A DNA stretch of 64,000 bases, taken from contig NZ_JARUXC010000001.1 of NCBI RefSeq assembly GCF_030433855.1, forward strand, positions 62,001-126,000, given 5' to 3'. Of this stretch, positions 37,900 to 46,589 are shown piece after piece. Made by a program: the position numbers and the translations under genes. Each line of letters begins with the position of its first letter. Position 1 is the stretch's first letter. Source of the DNA: Agreia sp. PsM10. Its GTDB lineage: Bacteria > Actinomycetota > Actinomycetes > Actinomycetales > Microbacteriaceae. A model generated the notes under the pieces. It had not been told where the DNA came from, made no database searches, and was given only the letters and a program-made list of their open reading frames with translations.

Positions 37900-39647
37900 G
37901 CAACGCCCCCAGCACGTCCCCGGCTGTCGATTCGAAGACGACGGAGAACCAGCCCCTTCTGCAGATCCGCGATCTCCAGGTCGGATTCAAGACCCAGCGC
38001 GGTTTCATTCCTGCGGTCAAGGGAGTGGATCTCACCCTCAACGCGGGTCAGACCCTCGCGATCGTGGGAGAATCCGGTTCGGGCAAGTCGACGACGGCGC
38101 AGGCCATCATCGATCTGCTGCCCGGGGCCGGCAAGGTCACCGGCGGCGAGATCCTGTTCGAGGGCCGCGACCTCACCAAGCTCTCTGCCAAGGCGATGCA
38201 AGACGTGCGTGGTCGTCTGATCGGCTATGTTCCCCAAGACCCGATGTCCAACCTGAACCCCGTGTGGAACATCGGATTCCAGGTCGAGGAGGCTATCCGA
38301 GCCAACGGAGTCGCCCAAGGCAAAGACGCGCGCAAGCGCACGATCGAAGTTCTGCAGGAGGCGGGGCTGAGCGACGCGGGTGATCGGCTCAAGCAGTATC
38401 CCCATCAGTTCTCCGGTGGAATGCGTCAGCGGGTCCTCATCGGCATCGGTTTGTCCGCACGGCCGAAGCTTCTCATCGCCGACGAGCCGACCTCGGCACT
38501 CGATGTCACCGTTCAGCGCACGATCCTCGACCACCTCGCCACGCTGACTCGCGATTTCGGCACGTCGGTGCTCTTCATCACGCACGACCTCGGTCTCGCG
38601 GTCGAACGTGCCGAACAGCTGGTCGTCATGTACAAGGGGCGGGTCGTCGAGGCAGGGCCCTCCGCCGAGATCCTCGCCAATCCGCTTCACCCCTATACGC
38701 AGAAGCTGGTGGCCGCGGCGCCGAGCCTCGCGTCACGTCGAATCCAGTCGGCTCGTCGTCCCGACACGACCAAAACGCTGGACATCTCCTCCGTCGGTGC
38801 CGCCGACAATGAGCTGATCGCCCGAGCGGATGCGCGCGAGAACACCCCTCAAAAGAATCTGATCACGCTGGAGTCGGTCTCGAAGATCTACAAGATCAGA
38901 CAGGGCGGTTTCAAGACCAAGGAGTTGAAGGCCGTCGATGACGTGTCCTTCGCAATCCCTCGGGGCACCACGCGTGCGTTGGTGGGCGAATCAGGCTCGG
39001 GCAAGTCCACGGTCGCCAAGCTTGTGCTTCAACTCGAGGACATCACGTCTGGGCGAATCGACTTCGAAGGAAACTCTGTTGCAGACATCCGCGGCCGTGA
39101 CCTTCTCGCTTTCCGACGACGAGTTCAGCCGGTGTTCCAAGACCCGTACGGTTCGCTCGACCCGGTCTACAGCGTCGGCGACACCATCGCCGAGCCGCTG
39201 GTTGCCCACCGTGTCGGCGATCGCAAGTCTCGTCAGGCTCGCGTGCGGGAGCTGCTCGACCAGGTCGCGTTGCCCCTGTCGACCGTGAACCGCTACCCGA
39301 ACGAGCTGTCGGGAGGCCAGCGTCAGAGAATCGCCGTGGCCCGGGCCTTGGCGCTCAAGCCCGATGTGATCGTGCTCGACGAGGCGGTCTCCGCTCTCGA
39401 CGTGCTCGTGCAGGGGCAGATTCTGACGCTGCTCACGGATCTGCAGGCCGAACTGGGGCTGACCTACCTGTTCATCACTCACGACTTGGCGGTGGTTCGG
39501 CTTGTAGCCGACACGGTGAGCGTGATGCAGAAGGGCAAGATCGTGGAATCGGCGACCACAGACGAGGTGTTCGACAATCCGCAGAACATCTACACCCAGA
39601 AACTGCTCGAGGCGATCCCTGGAGCGCACTTCAGCTTCGGCCGTTAG
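37896..39647 (+). CDS. Fused peptide ABC transporter ATPase (OppD-OppF in one chain)
   Basis: 583 residues with two complete nucleotide-binding domains. Domain 1: Walker A GESGSGKSTTAQ, signature FSGGMRQRVLIG, Walker B LLIADEPTSALD. Domain 2 (from about 325): Walker A GESGSGKSTVAK, signature LSGGQRQRIAVARALA, Walker B VIVLDEAVSALD. Each keeps the oligopeptide-ATPase C-terminal tail (HPYTQKLVAAAPSL; IYTQKLLEAIPGAH). Such OppDF fusions are common in Actinobacteria. It energises the two upstream permeases. A strong terminator follows at 39670. Confidence 0.94.
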   Translation: MSNAPSTSPAVDSKTTENQPLLQIRDLQVGFKTQRGFIPAVKGVDLTLNAGQTLAIVGESGSGKSTTAQAIIDLLPGAGKVTGGEILFEGRDLTKLSAKAMQDVRGRLIGYVPQDPMSNLNPVWNIGFQVEEAIRANGVAQGKDARKRTIEVLQEAGLSDAGDRLKQYPHQFSGGMRQRVLIGIGLSARPKLLIADEPTSALDVTVQRTILDHLATLTRDFGTSVLFITHDLGLAVERAEQLVVMYKGRVVEAGPSAEILANPLHPYTQKLVAAAPSLASRRIQSARRPDTTKTLDISSVGAADNELIARADARENTPQKNLITLESVSKIYKIRQGGFKTKELKAVDDVSFAIPRGTTRALVGESGSGKSTVAKLVLQLEDITSGRIDFEGNSVADIRGRDLLAFRRRVQPVFQDPYGSLDPVYSVGDTIAEPLVAHRVGDRKSRQARVRELLDQVALPLSTVNRYPNELSGGQRQRIAVARALALKPDVIVLDEAVSALDVLVQGQILTLLTDLQAELGLTYLFITHDLAVVRLVADTVSVMQKGKIVESATTDEVFDNPQNIYTQKLLEAIPGAHFSFGR

Positions 39648-39669
39648 CCCGTCTGAGGAGAATGAGAAA

Positions 39670-39702
39670 TGCGCCCGGCGACAACGCCGGGTGCATTTTT
39701 TT
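39670..39702 (+). terminator. Rho-independent terminator of the peptide transporter operon
   Basis: TGCGCCCGGCG (39670-39680), loop ACAA, CGCCGGGTGCA (39685-39695) forming an 11-bp stem with one G-U pair, then seven T (39696-39702). The best canonical terminator in the window. Confidence 0.92.
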
Positions 39703-39771
39703 GAGTCAACCCACACAGTGGACGCCGAGTGTCATGGCGCGGACCTGAGCCCTGGGCCCATCCTTGGGGCC

Positions 39772-39867
39772 GCGACAACCGATGAGGTGTCCGAAAACCC
39801 GCGTGAGGAATATACTAAAGAGTTGCTTGATGCCATTCCCGGGGCGAACATACCCCTGGGCGTCTAG
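39772..39867 (+). pseudogene. 3' remnant of a second peptide-transporter ATPase gene
   Basis: This 96-nt stretch reads ATTDEVSENPREEYTKELLD then AIPGANIPLGV and a stop. Aligned without gaps to the last 31 codons of the fused ATPase 220 nt upstream (39552-39647), 18 of 31 residues are identical, and by eye 60 of 96 bases. Matching residues mostly differ at third codon positions, and the fragment uses A+T-ending codons (TAT ACT AAA, TTG CTT GAT) unlike its neighbours. It is therefore the tail of a divergent homologue whose body is lost, not a fresh duplication. The frame upstream to 39691 shows no further similarity that I can see, and there is no start with a ribosome site. Confidence 0.75.
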
Positions 39868-39879
39868 CCGTTCTGGGCG

Positions 39880-39907
39880 TTGTCGCCCGATATCCCACGC
39901 TGATAAG
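39880..39907 (+). promoter_or_regulatory. Possible typA promoter
   Basis: TTGTCG (39880-39885) and GATAAG (39902-39907) with a 16-nt spacer, about 47 nt upstream of the typA start. AAGGAC about 8 nt before the ATG is the ribosome binding site, so this mRNA has a leader. Confidence 0.4.
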
Positions 39908-39953
39908 AGCCCGTAGAACTCCGGGTTCATCCCGATCCTCAAGGACTTTTTTC

Positions 39954-41882
39954 ATGGCTGAAGCCACCCGCGCCGACCTGCGCAACGTCGCAATCGTCGC
40001 CCACGTCGACCACGGCAAGACGACTCTCGTCGACGCCATGCTCAAGCAGACCAACTCGTTCGACGCCCACTTCGAGGGCGACGACCGCATGATGGACTCG
40101 AACGACCTCGAGCGCGAAAAGGGCATCACCATCCTCGCGAAGAACACCGCGGTCACCTACAACGGCATCCACGCCGCCGAACACGGCGCCGGCGGACCGA
40201 TCGTGATCAACGTGATCGACACCCCGGGTCACGCCGACTTCGGTGGTGAGGTCGAGCGAGGCCTGTCCATGGTCGACGGCGTCGTCCTGCTCGTCGACGC
40301 GAGCGAGGGCCCGCTGCCGCAGACCCGCTTCGTGCTCCGCAAGGCCCTCGAGGCCAAGCTGCCCGTCATCCTGCTCGTCAACAAGACCGACCGTCCCGAC
40401 GCGCGTATCGACGAGGTCGTGGCCGAGAGCCAGGACCTGCTGCTCGGTCTCGCCAGCGACATGGCCGACGACGTTCCCGACCTCGACCTCGACGCGATCC
40501 TCGACGTTCCCGTCGTCTACGCGTCCGGTCGTAACGGAGCCGCCAGCATCAACAAGCCCGCCAACGGCGAGCTGCCCGACAACGAAGACCTCGAGCCCCT
40601 GTTCGAGGCCATCCTCACCCACGTGCCCGCTCCGAAGTACGACGACGAGCACCCCCTCCAGGCTCACGTCACCAACCTCGACGCGTCGCCGTTCCTCGGT
40701 CGTCTCGCCCTGCTTCGCATCTTCAACGGCAACATCAAGAAGGGCCAGCAGGTCGCGTGGGTACGCCACGACGGCTCCGTGCAGAACGTGAAGCTCACCG
40801 AGCTGCTCATGACGAAGGCGCTCACCCGGTACCCCGTCGACAGCGCGGGCCCCGGTGACATCGTCGCCGTCGCCGGCATCGAGGAGATCACCATCGGTGA
40901 AACCCTCGCAGACCCCGACGACGTGCGCCCGCTTCCGACCATCACGGTCGACGACCCGGCCATCTCGATGACCATCGGAACCAACACCTCGCCTCTCGTC
41001 GGCAAGGTGAAGGGACACAAGCTCACCGCACGCATGGTGAAGGACCGTCTCGACCGCGAGCTCGTCGGTAACGTCTCCCTCAAGATCGTCGACATCGGAA
41101 ACCCTGCAGCCTGGGAGGTGCAGGGCCGTGGGGAACTGGCCCTGGCCATCCTGGTCGAGCAGATGCGTCGCGAGGGCTACGAGCTCACCGTCGGCAAGCC
41201 GCAGGTCGTCACCAAGCAGGTCGACGGCAAGACGTACGAGCCGATGGAGCACCTGACCATCGACGCGCCGGAAGAGTACCTCGGCGCGATCACGCAGCTC
41301 CTCGCCGCTCGCAAGGGCGTCATGGACGGCATGTCGAACCACGGCACCGGTTGGGTTCGCATGGAGTTCATCGTTCCTTCGCGCGGCCTGATCGGATTCC
41401 GCACGGAGTTCCTCACCACCACGCGCGGCACCGGCATCGCCAACGCCATCTCGCACGGCTACGGCCCGTGGACCGGACCGATCGTCACCCGTAACAACGG
41501 CTCGATCGTGGCCGACCGCTCCGGCGTCGTCACTCCTTTCTCGATCGTCAACCTGCAGGAGCGCATGAGCTTCTTCGTGGAGCCGACGCAGGAGGTCTAC
41601 GAAGGCATGGTGATCGGTGAGAACTCTCGCGCCGACGACATGGACGTGAACATCACCAAGGAGAAGCAGCTCACCAACATGCGCCAGTCGACGTCTGACA
41701 CGTTCGAGCGCATGACTCCGTCGCGCAAACTCACACTCGAGGAGAGCCTCGAGTTCGCCCGCGAAGACGAGTGCGTCGAGGTCACCCCCGAGTTCGTGCG
41801 CATCCGCAAGGTCGAGCTCGACGCCAATGCGCGCGCTCGCGCCACGGCGAACCTGAAGCGCGCCAACCAAGGCAAGAACTAA
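39954..41882 (+). CDS. typA: Translational GTPase TypA/BipA
   Basis: 642 residues. Ribosome-associated GTPase of the EF-G family with roles in 50S assembly, stress and cold adaptation. G1 [16 protein letters not shown]2 region EREKGITI, G3 [13 protein letters not shown]4 [11 protein letters not shown]-like domains III and V and the TypA-specific C-terminal domain follow ([37 protein letters not shown]). ATG 39954 with AAGGAC upstream. A strong hairpin follows. Confidence 0.96.
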   Translation: MAEATRADLRNVAIVAHVDHGKTTLVDAMLKQTNSFDAHFEGDDRMMDSNDLEREKGITILAKNTAVTYNGIHAAEHGAGGPIVINVIDTPGHADFGGEVERGLSMVDGVVLLVDASEGPLPQTRFVLRKALEAKLPVILLVNKTDRPDARIDEVVAESQDLLLGLASDMADDVPDLDLDAILDVPVVYASGRNGAASINKPANGELPDNEDLEPLFEAILTHVPAPKYDDEHPLQAHVTNLDASPFLGRLALLRIFNGNIKKGQQVAWVRHDGSVQNVKLTELLMTKALTRYPVDSAGPGDIVAVAGIEEITIGETLADPDDVRPLPTITVDDPAISMTIGTNTSPLVGKVKGHKLTARMVKDRLDRELVGNVSLKIVDIGNPAAWEVQGRGELALAILVEQMRREGYELTVGKPQVVTKQVDGKTYEPMEHLTIDAPEEYLGAITQLLAARKGVMDGMSNHGTGWVRMEFIVPSRGLIGFRTEFLTTTRGTGIANAISHGYGPWTGPIVTRNNGSIVADRSGVVTPFSIVNLQERMSFFVEPTQEVYEGMVIGENSRADDMDVNITKEKQLTNMRQSTSDTFERMTPSRKLTLEESLEFAREDECVEVTPEFVRIRKVELDANARARATANLKRANQGKN

Positions 41883-41894
41883 GAGCTAACGCGA

Positions 41895-41930
41895 CGAACG
41901 GGCCGGTGGACAGTGCCACCGGCCCGTTCG
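41895..41930. terminator. Bidirectional hairpin between typA and a convergent small gene
   Basis: CGAACGGGCCGGTGG (41895-41909) and CCACCGGCCCGTTCG (41916-41930) form a perfect 15-bp stem with a 6-nt loop. No U tract, so termination may need Rho or be limited to 3'-end protection. Confidence 0.75.
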
Positions 41931-41944
41931 CCTAGCCGAGGTTT

Positions 41945-42178
41945 CTACTGGTACAGGAAGACCCAGCCTGGTCCGAGGCCTTTGAGCCGGCAGGACTCAA
42001 CGATCAGGTACCCCGCTTGCTGATACTGCCTCTGGGCTGCGGCGCACGCGGAGCCAGAGCCGTACACTCCTGAATACGTCGCGGCCTGCGCCGGAGCTGC
42101 CCCCGCGAGGACGCCACCGCCCACGACGAGTACTCCGAGAACTCCGGCCAACAGGCGAGATTTAATGGGTTTGTTCAT
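41945..42178 (-). CDS. Small secreted protein, unknown function
   Basis: 77 residues. Signal peptide MNKPIKSRLLAGVLGVLVVG to AQA (cleavage near residue 32), then a mature peptide of about 45 residues, ATYSGVYGSGSACAAAQRQY then QQAGYLIVESCRLKGLGPGW, ending VFLYQ. Its two cysteines could form one disulfide. It resembles the short Tyr/Gly-rich exported proteins often found in Actinobacteria; no function can be assigned. AAGGAG lies 6 nt before the ATG. Confidence 0.72.
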   Translation of the reverse strand: MNKPIKSRLLAGVLGVLVVGGGVLAGAAPAQAATYSGVYGSGSACAAAQRQYQQAGYLIVESCRLKGLGPGWVFLYQ

Positions 42179-42622
42179 TACAAGCTCCTTGCGTTATACG
42201 TGCTTAATGTACGTGCTTGCTTGCGTCGCCAGACTGCTTGGAACGGACTGCAGACAGTCCGTATACCGGCAGTCACTCTGGCGCTCGAGCGAGGATTGCA
42301 ACCTCAACGTAACCCATTCACGGGGTGCTGAGCGCAATGAATGCTTCGTTTTTTGGCACTCGGAGTCTCTTCTTCTTGAGCCGCTCTTACGATATTGATG
42401 AGATTCTCGCCTCGCTTCTCGGCGAGTGTGAGGTGGGCGCACGGCCTGAAGCGTCGCCTGCGCCTCCTCTGGATCGGTTGGCACATACTTTGAGCGATTA
42501 TGGCGCCTAGGCAATCACGACGTCGAAGCTGAGTAGCGAACACTCACGAGCGCTCGGACGCCGATCTCTACTGTCGGAGGTACCAGCAGATCTGCTGGTG
42601 GAACCTGACTCTGGAGAAAACA
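42179..42622. other. Lower-G+C intergenic region without a confident gene
   Basis: 444 nt, clearly richer in A+T than the flanks. It holds a direct repeat TACGTGCTT (42197-42205 and 42210-42218), an 8-bp inverted repeat ACGGACTG-CAGA-CAGTCCGT (42243-42262) and an 18-bp palindrome at 42582-42599. Open frames on both strands exist. The most protein-like is plus-strand 42325-42510 (61 codons, containing YDIDEILASLLGECEVGARP), but it lacks a ribosome site and I do not call it. It may be the residue of an integrated or deleted element. Confidence 0.5.
42582..42599. promoter_or_regulatory. Perfect 18-bp palindrome upstream of a lipoprotein gene
   Basis: ACCAGCAGATCTGCTGGT is fully self-complementary and ends 23 nt before the ATG of the lipoprotein gene. 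TACTGT (42569-42574) just upstream could be the -10 box, which would place the palindrome at the start of the transcript, either as an operator or as a 5' hairpin. Confidence 0.5.
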
Positions 42623-43090
42623 ATGACTTTGTCACGCGCACGAATCGCCGTCCCCTTCCTCGCGCTCGCCCTGCTCGCGGGCCCCGCTCTGACCGGATGC
42701 TCGCCCCAGTCACTGACGGAAGGCATCGCCGAAGGGGTCGCCGGCGAGAACGGTCAGAAGATCGATCTGAACACCGATGGCGGACTGCCCGACGGTTTTC
42801 CCGAGAACATCCCTGTCGTCGACGGTGAGGTGATCTCCGGTGTCTCCGTGGGCGACGGAGAGACGCAGACCTGGACCGTGCAGATCGCCATCACCGATGC
42901 CGAAGCGGCATACAACGAGGTCAAGAGCGGTCTCGAGAAGGCCGGATTCACCTCGGACTTCACCGGGATGACCGACGGGCAGGGCTACGGCACCTTCGAC
43001 GACGGAGTGCACTCGGTGGTCATCTCGACCGGCGACAACGGCACGGAGGTCATGGCGGCGACGTACATCGTGTCACAGACGATGCGCTGA
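42623..43090 (+). CDS. Lipoprotein of unknown function
   Basis: 155 residues. Signal peptide with lipobox PALTGC (Cys at about 26). The mature part is acidic and ends in a domain of about 100 residues with alternating strands and one helix (DAEAAYNEVKSGLEKAGFTS), reminiscent of small alpha/beta sensor-like lipoprotein domains. No family recognised with certainty. GGAG lies about 7 nt before the ATG; the gene is on its own and convergent with efeB. Confidence 0.72.
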   Translation: MTLSRARIAVPFLALALLAGPALTGCSPQSLTEGIAEGVAGENGQKIDLNTDGGLPDGFPENIPVVDGEVISGVSVGDGETQTWTVQIAITDAEAAYNEVKSGLEKAGFTSDFTGMTDGQGYGTFDDGVHSVVISTGDNGTEVMAATYIVSQTMR

Positions 43091-43098
43091 TCCATTGC

Positions 43099-44406
43099 TC
43101 AGGAGAAGAGTCCGGCGCCCACGTAGGAGCCCTTCTTGGCGCCGGGGGGAACGGCGAACAGGCCTGACCCGACGTGCCTGATGTACTCGTTCATCAGATC
43201 GTTCTTCGCCAGGTTCATCTGGATGTCGATGAACTGGGCGGGGGACCGCTGATAGCTGATGAAGAAGAGGCCGGCGTCGAGTCGTCCGAGGTTGTCGTTG
43301 CCGTCGACGAAGTTGTAGCCGCGGCGCAGGATCTCGGAACCCGCATTCGAGTCGGGATGCGCGAGCCGCACGTGCGAATCCGTGTCGATGAGCGGCTTGT
43401 CTGCGCGACCGAGCACCGAGAAGTCGGGGGCCGTGAACTCCGTTCCCCCGGAGAGAGGAGCCCCTTCGCCCTTGGTGCGCCCGATGATCTTCTCCTGCTC
43501 GCTGAGGGCTGTTCGGTCCCACGTCTCGATGGTCATTCGGATGCGCCGGGCCACGAGGTAGGAGCCGCCGGCCATCCAGGCGGGCGCGTCTGCCGAGTTC
43601 ACCCACACCGACGTCGACACCTTGCCGGGCTCCTCGGCCTTGATGTTCGCGGTGCCGTCCTTGAACCCGAACAGGTTTCGCGGAGTGACCTGCGACGTGC
43701 TGGTCGACGAGGTGCGGCCGAAGCCCAGCTGCGACCAGCGAAGACTGGCCCGGCCGAATGCGATGCGCGAGAGATTGCGGATGGCGTGCACGGCGATCTG
43801 CGGGTCGTCGGAGCAGGCCTGGATGCACAGGTCTCCGCCCGTTCGCTGCGCATCGAGATCGTCGGCGGGAAAGTGCGGAAGCTCGGTCAGCTCGGTCGGC
43901 CGCTTCGACGCGATGCCGAAGCGGTCGGCGCCCGACGCGTCGACGAAGAGAGTCGGTCCGAAGCCGATGGTGATCGTGAGGCCTCCGGTCGGAAGGTCGA
44001 GGGCCTCTCCCGTGTCCTGCGGGGGAGCGTCGTACGGACCGTCGACCGCGCCGAACTCGCCCACGGGCTTGCCCTGGCACATGAGTGCGGCGGCGGTGCT
44101 CCAGTCCTGCAGCAATTCGATCAGGTCGGCCCTCGTGGCCGTCGACGACATGTCGAACGCAGCGAAGTGCAGTCTGTCCTGGGCGGGCGTGACGATGCCG
44201 GACTGGTGCGCGCCGAAGAACGGGTAGCTCGTGCCGCCCGTGGTGGATCCGCCGGCCGTCGCGGTCGCCGCAAGAACGCCGCGGTCGCCCGCGACGCCCA
44301 CGCCGAGGCCCACGACCCCGGCGCCGGCCAGCCCGAGAAGCCCTCGTCGAGAGAGCTTCTGCGGGGCGGCCGGCGCCGAGTCGTCCGTCAGGGAGTCGTC
44401 TGTCAT
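43099..44406 (-). CDS. efeB: Deferrochelatase/peroxidase EfeB (Dyp-type)
   Basis: 435 residues. Heme-dependent Dyp-type peroxidase of the EfeUOB iron uptake system, exported by the Tat pathway: the signal has SRRGLLGLAGAGVVGLGVGV. The GFKDGTANI motif with the catalytic Asp of Dyp peroxidases is present, followed by heme-pocket residues around LRRGYNFVDGND. It oxidises Fe(II) for EfeU or removes iron from heme. Starts 5 nt after efeO; third gene of the operon. Confidence 0.93.
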   Translation of the reverse strand: MTDDSLTDDSAPAAPQKLSRRGLLGLAGAGVVGLGVGVAGDRGVLAATATAGGSTTGGTSYPFFGAHQSGIVTPAQDRLHFAAFDMSSTATRADLIELLQDWSTAAALMCQGKPVGEFGAVDGPYDAPPQDTGEALDLPTGGLTITIGFGPTLFVDASGADRFGIASKRPTELTELPHFPADDLDAQRTGGDLCIQACSDDPQIAVHAIRNLSRIAFGRASLRWSQLGFGRTSSTSTSQVTPRNLFGFKDGTANIKAEEPGKVSTSVWVNSADAPAWMAGGSYLVARRIRMTIETWDRTALSEQEKIIGRTKGEGAPLSGGTEFTAPDFSVLGRADKPLIDTDSHVRLAHPDSNAGSEILRRGYNFVDGNDNLGRLDAGLFFISYQRSPAQFIDIQMNLAKNDLMNEYIRHVGSGLFAVPPGAKKGSYVGAGLFS

Positions 44407-44411
44407 GTGAC

Positions 44412-45590
44412 CTAGCCGACGAGGGTGGCGGTGAGCTCGCTGAGCGGCTCGCTCAGCGAGTTGACGCCGTCGGCCAGCTCCTTCACCTGGGTGGGGGTGA
44501 GTTCGTTGTAGTAGACGAAGCCCTCGTCGAGGCTGCCGTAGGCGGCGAGCTGCTGCTCCAGGTCGCCGAAGCGCGTGTCGAGCGTCTTCACGAGCTCCGG
44601 GTCCTTCGTCTCGACGATGTCGCGCACGCCCTCGTAGGCGACGCGTGCGCCTTCGAGGTTGGCCTGGAAGTCCCAGAGATCGGTGTGCGACCAGATCTCC
44701 TCCTCGCCGGTGATCTTGCCGCTCGCAACCTCTTCGAGCAGGCCGATCGCGCCGTTCGAGATGGCATCGATGGTCACCGTGTAGTCGCTCGCGTGCACGG
44801 CGTCGTAGAGCTCCTGGGTGTTCTCTTTCAGCTTGTCGGCGTAGTAGCTGCGCTCCTCGGGAGTGAGCGCGATGTACTCCACGCCCCCGTTGTCGGCAGC
44901 CGCCGGCGGGAACAGGTCTTTCTCGATGCGGTGCCAGCCGGTCCACTCGTCGCCCGGCGCCACGTCTGCCTCGCGGAAGTCGATCTCCGGGTCGAGGTCG
45001 CCGAACGACTCGGCCACGGGCTCGATACGCTCGTAGTTGGCGCGGGTCGTCGCATAGGTGGCGCGAGCGGTCTCGTCGTCGCCGGCCAGGTAGGCGGCGA
45101 GGAAGGTGTCGGTTCCTGTGACGAGCTGCGCCACCTGGTCCTTGATGTACGCGACGTAGTTCGTGGCGGCCGCGTCGACCTGCTCCTGCTCGTCGCCCGC
45201 GAGCTTCACCTTGTCGCCGGTCACAGCGAAGGCGGCGTTTCCGATGCCGTCTCCGATCATTCCCGGCTTGCAGACGGTGAAGTAGTCGCCGGGCTGCGCC
45301 TGCACGACGAGGTCGCGCGAGATGCCGGGGCCGACGTTCTCGACCTCTCCGACGATGCGCAGGCCGTCATCGGCGAGGAGATAGAACTCGGTCACCTGGT
45401 CGCCGGAGTTCGTGACCTCGAAGCGCAAGGTTCCGCTGGAGGCCGTGTTGGTGCTGACCGTGCAGGCGTCGGCGCTCGAGTCGACCGTGATGGCGGCCGA
45501 ATCGGATGGCGAGGCGTTGGGGACGCAGCCGGTGAGTGCCAGCAGGGTCGCTGCGGCGCCGATCGTCGTGAGTACTGCTGTGGCTTTCAC
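44412..45590 (-). CDS. efeO: Iron uptake lipoprotein EfeO
   Basis: 392 residues, start GTG 45588-45590 with AAGGAG 5 nt upstream. Lipobox LALTGC. N-terminal cupredoxin-like domain (about 35-125) followed by the M75 imelysin-like helical domain (about 140-390) with the metal motif HxxE in [10 protein letters not shown]. It binds ferric or ferrous iron in the periplasm-equivalent space and hands it to EfeU. Overlaps efeU by 4 nt. Confidence 0.92.
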   Translation of the reverse strand: MKATAVLTTIGAAATLLALTGCVPNASPSDSAAITVDSSADACTVSTNTASSGTLRFEVTNSGDQVTEFYLLADDGLRIVGEVENVGPGISRDLVVQAQPGDYFTVCKPGMIGDGIGNAAFAVTGDKVKLAGDEQEQVDAAATNYVAYIKDQVAQLVTGTDTFLAAYLAGDDETARATYATTRANYERIEPVAESFGDLDPEIDFREADVAPGDEWTGWHRIEKDLFPPAAADNGGVEYIALTPEERSYYADKLKENTQELYDAVHASDYTVTIDAISNGAIGLLEEVASGKITGEEEIWSHTDLWDFQANLEGARVAYEGVRDIVETKDPELVKTLDTRFGDLEQQLAAYGSLDEGFVYYNELTPTQVKELADGVNSLSEPLSELTATLVG

Positions 45591-46456
45591 CGGGCTCCTT
45601 GGGGGGTTGGTCGGGCGGTGCTGCTGTCGGAAGCGGGTACCTGTGCTGCGGGTGCCTTGCGGCCGACGGCGCGGAGGAAGACGATCATCGTGGGAACGAC
45701 GTAGAGGACCCAGGCGGCGGCCTCGAGCCACGTCGTTGCGGGGGAGAAGTTGACGGTGCCCTTGAGCAGGGTGCCGTACCAGCTGTCGGGCGGAATCGCG
45801 GCCGAGACGTCGAATGCCAGACTGTGCAGGCCGGGAAGGATGCCCGCCTCCTGCAGGTCGTGCACGCCGTAGGAGAGCACGCCGCCGGCGACGACGATGA
45901 GTACGGCGCCCGACCAGGCGAAGAATCTCGACAGGTTGATGCGCACCAGCCCGCGGTTGATAAGCCATCCGAGGAGAACGGCGACGACGATGCCGAGAGC
46001 GGCTCCGACGAGAGGAAGCGTGGTCGATCCCGTGGCCTGCACGGCGGCCCAGATGAACAGGGCCGTCTCGATGCCCTCGCGGCCGACAGCGAGGAAGGCG
46101 ACGAGAACGAGGCCCCATCCGGCGCCCTCGAGGTGCTGGTCGACGTCGTGCTGCAGGTGGTGCTTCAGGTTCTTCGAGGTGCGGAGCATCCAGAAGACCA
46201 TCCACGTCACGAAGATCGTGGCGATGATCGACAGGGACCCGCCGATCGCCTCCTGGGCCTCGAACGAGAGGCCGTAGGTGCCGAACGTGAGGACGGCGCC
46301 GAGAGACAGCGAGACCAGCACGGCCAGTGCCACGCCCAGCCAGATTCGCTTCAGCACATCGCGACGTCGGATCTTCACGACGTAGGCGATGAGGATGCCG
46401 ACGACCAGCGCAGCTTCGAGTCCCTCACGCAGGCCGATGAGAAAGTTCGCGAGCAA
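45587..46456 (-). CDS. efeU: Iron permease EfeU (FTR1/OFeT family)
   Basis: 289 residues, about seven membrane helices. Two REXXE iron motifs are visible: REGLEAAL in the first helix and REGIETALF in the fourth. TTG 46456 starts [17 protein letters not shown], as in actinobacterial homologues; an open extension to GTG 46513 adds 19 proline-rich residues absent from the family. TAAGGT lies 7 nt upstream and could be either AAGG ribosome site or a leaderless -10. A DtxR/IdeR-type box at 46531-46549 precedes the operon. Its C-terminus overlaps efeO by 4 nt. Confidence 0.9.
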   Translation of the reverse strand: MLANFLIGLREGLEAALVVGILIAYVVKIRRRDVLKRIWLGVALAVLVSLSLGAVLTFGTYGLSFEAQEAIGGSLSIIATIFVTWMVFWMLRTSKNLKHHLQHDVDQHLEGAGWGLVLVAFLAVGREGIETALFIWAAVQATGSTTLPLVGAALGIVVAVLLGWLINRGLVRINLSRFFAWSGAVLIVVAGGVLSYGVHDLQEAGILPGLHSLAFDVSAAIPPDSWYGTLLKGTVNFSPATTWLEAAAWVLYVVPTMIVFLRAVGRKAPAAQVPASDSSTARPTPQGAR

Positions 46457-46530
46457 AGGCAGGACCTTAGTATGAGGCGGCGCGATCCGCGCCGGAGGGA
46501 GGAGGCGGCCCACGCTGGTCGACTCGGAGA

Positions 46531-46549
46531 TTCGGTAAGGCTTGCCTTA
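46531..46549. promoter_or_regulatory. DtxR/IdeR-type iron box upstream of efeUOB
   Basis: TTCGGTAAGGCTTGCCTTA fits the consensus TWAGGTWAGSCTWACCTWA at 17 of 19 positions and contains the near-palindrome GTAAGGC-TT-GCCTTAC (46535-46550). It sits in the only gap upstream of efeU, so iron-loaded DtxR/IdeR should repress the operon. Confidence 0.75.
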
Positions 46550-46589
46550 CTGGATCCGACTGTAACTCGTCAGGTGTCGCCGTGTCCAG

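Noticed and set aside
39939-41870. A 643-codon minus-strand open frame opposite typA
   Set aside because: It mirrors typA in the complementary frame, rich in Val/Asp/Gly/His, with no domain. typA is unambiguous.
42325-42510. Plus-strand frame of 61 codons in the low-G+C island
   Set aside because: The C-terminal half looks protein-like, but there is no ribosome site, no leaderless -10 box, and no recognised family. I left it as part of the island.
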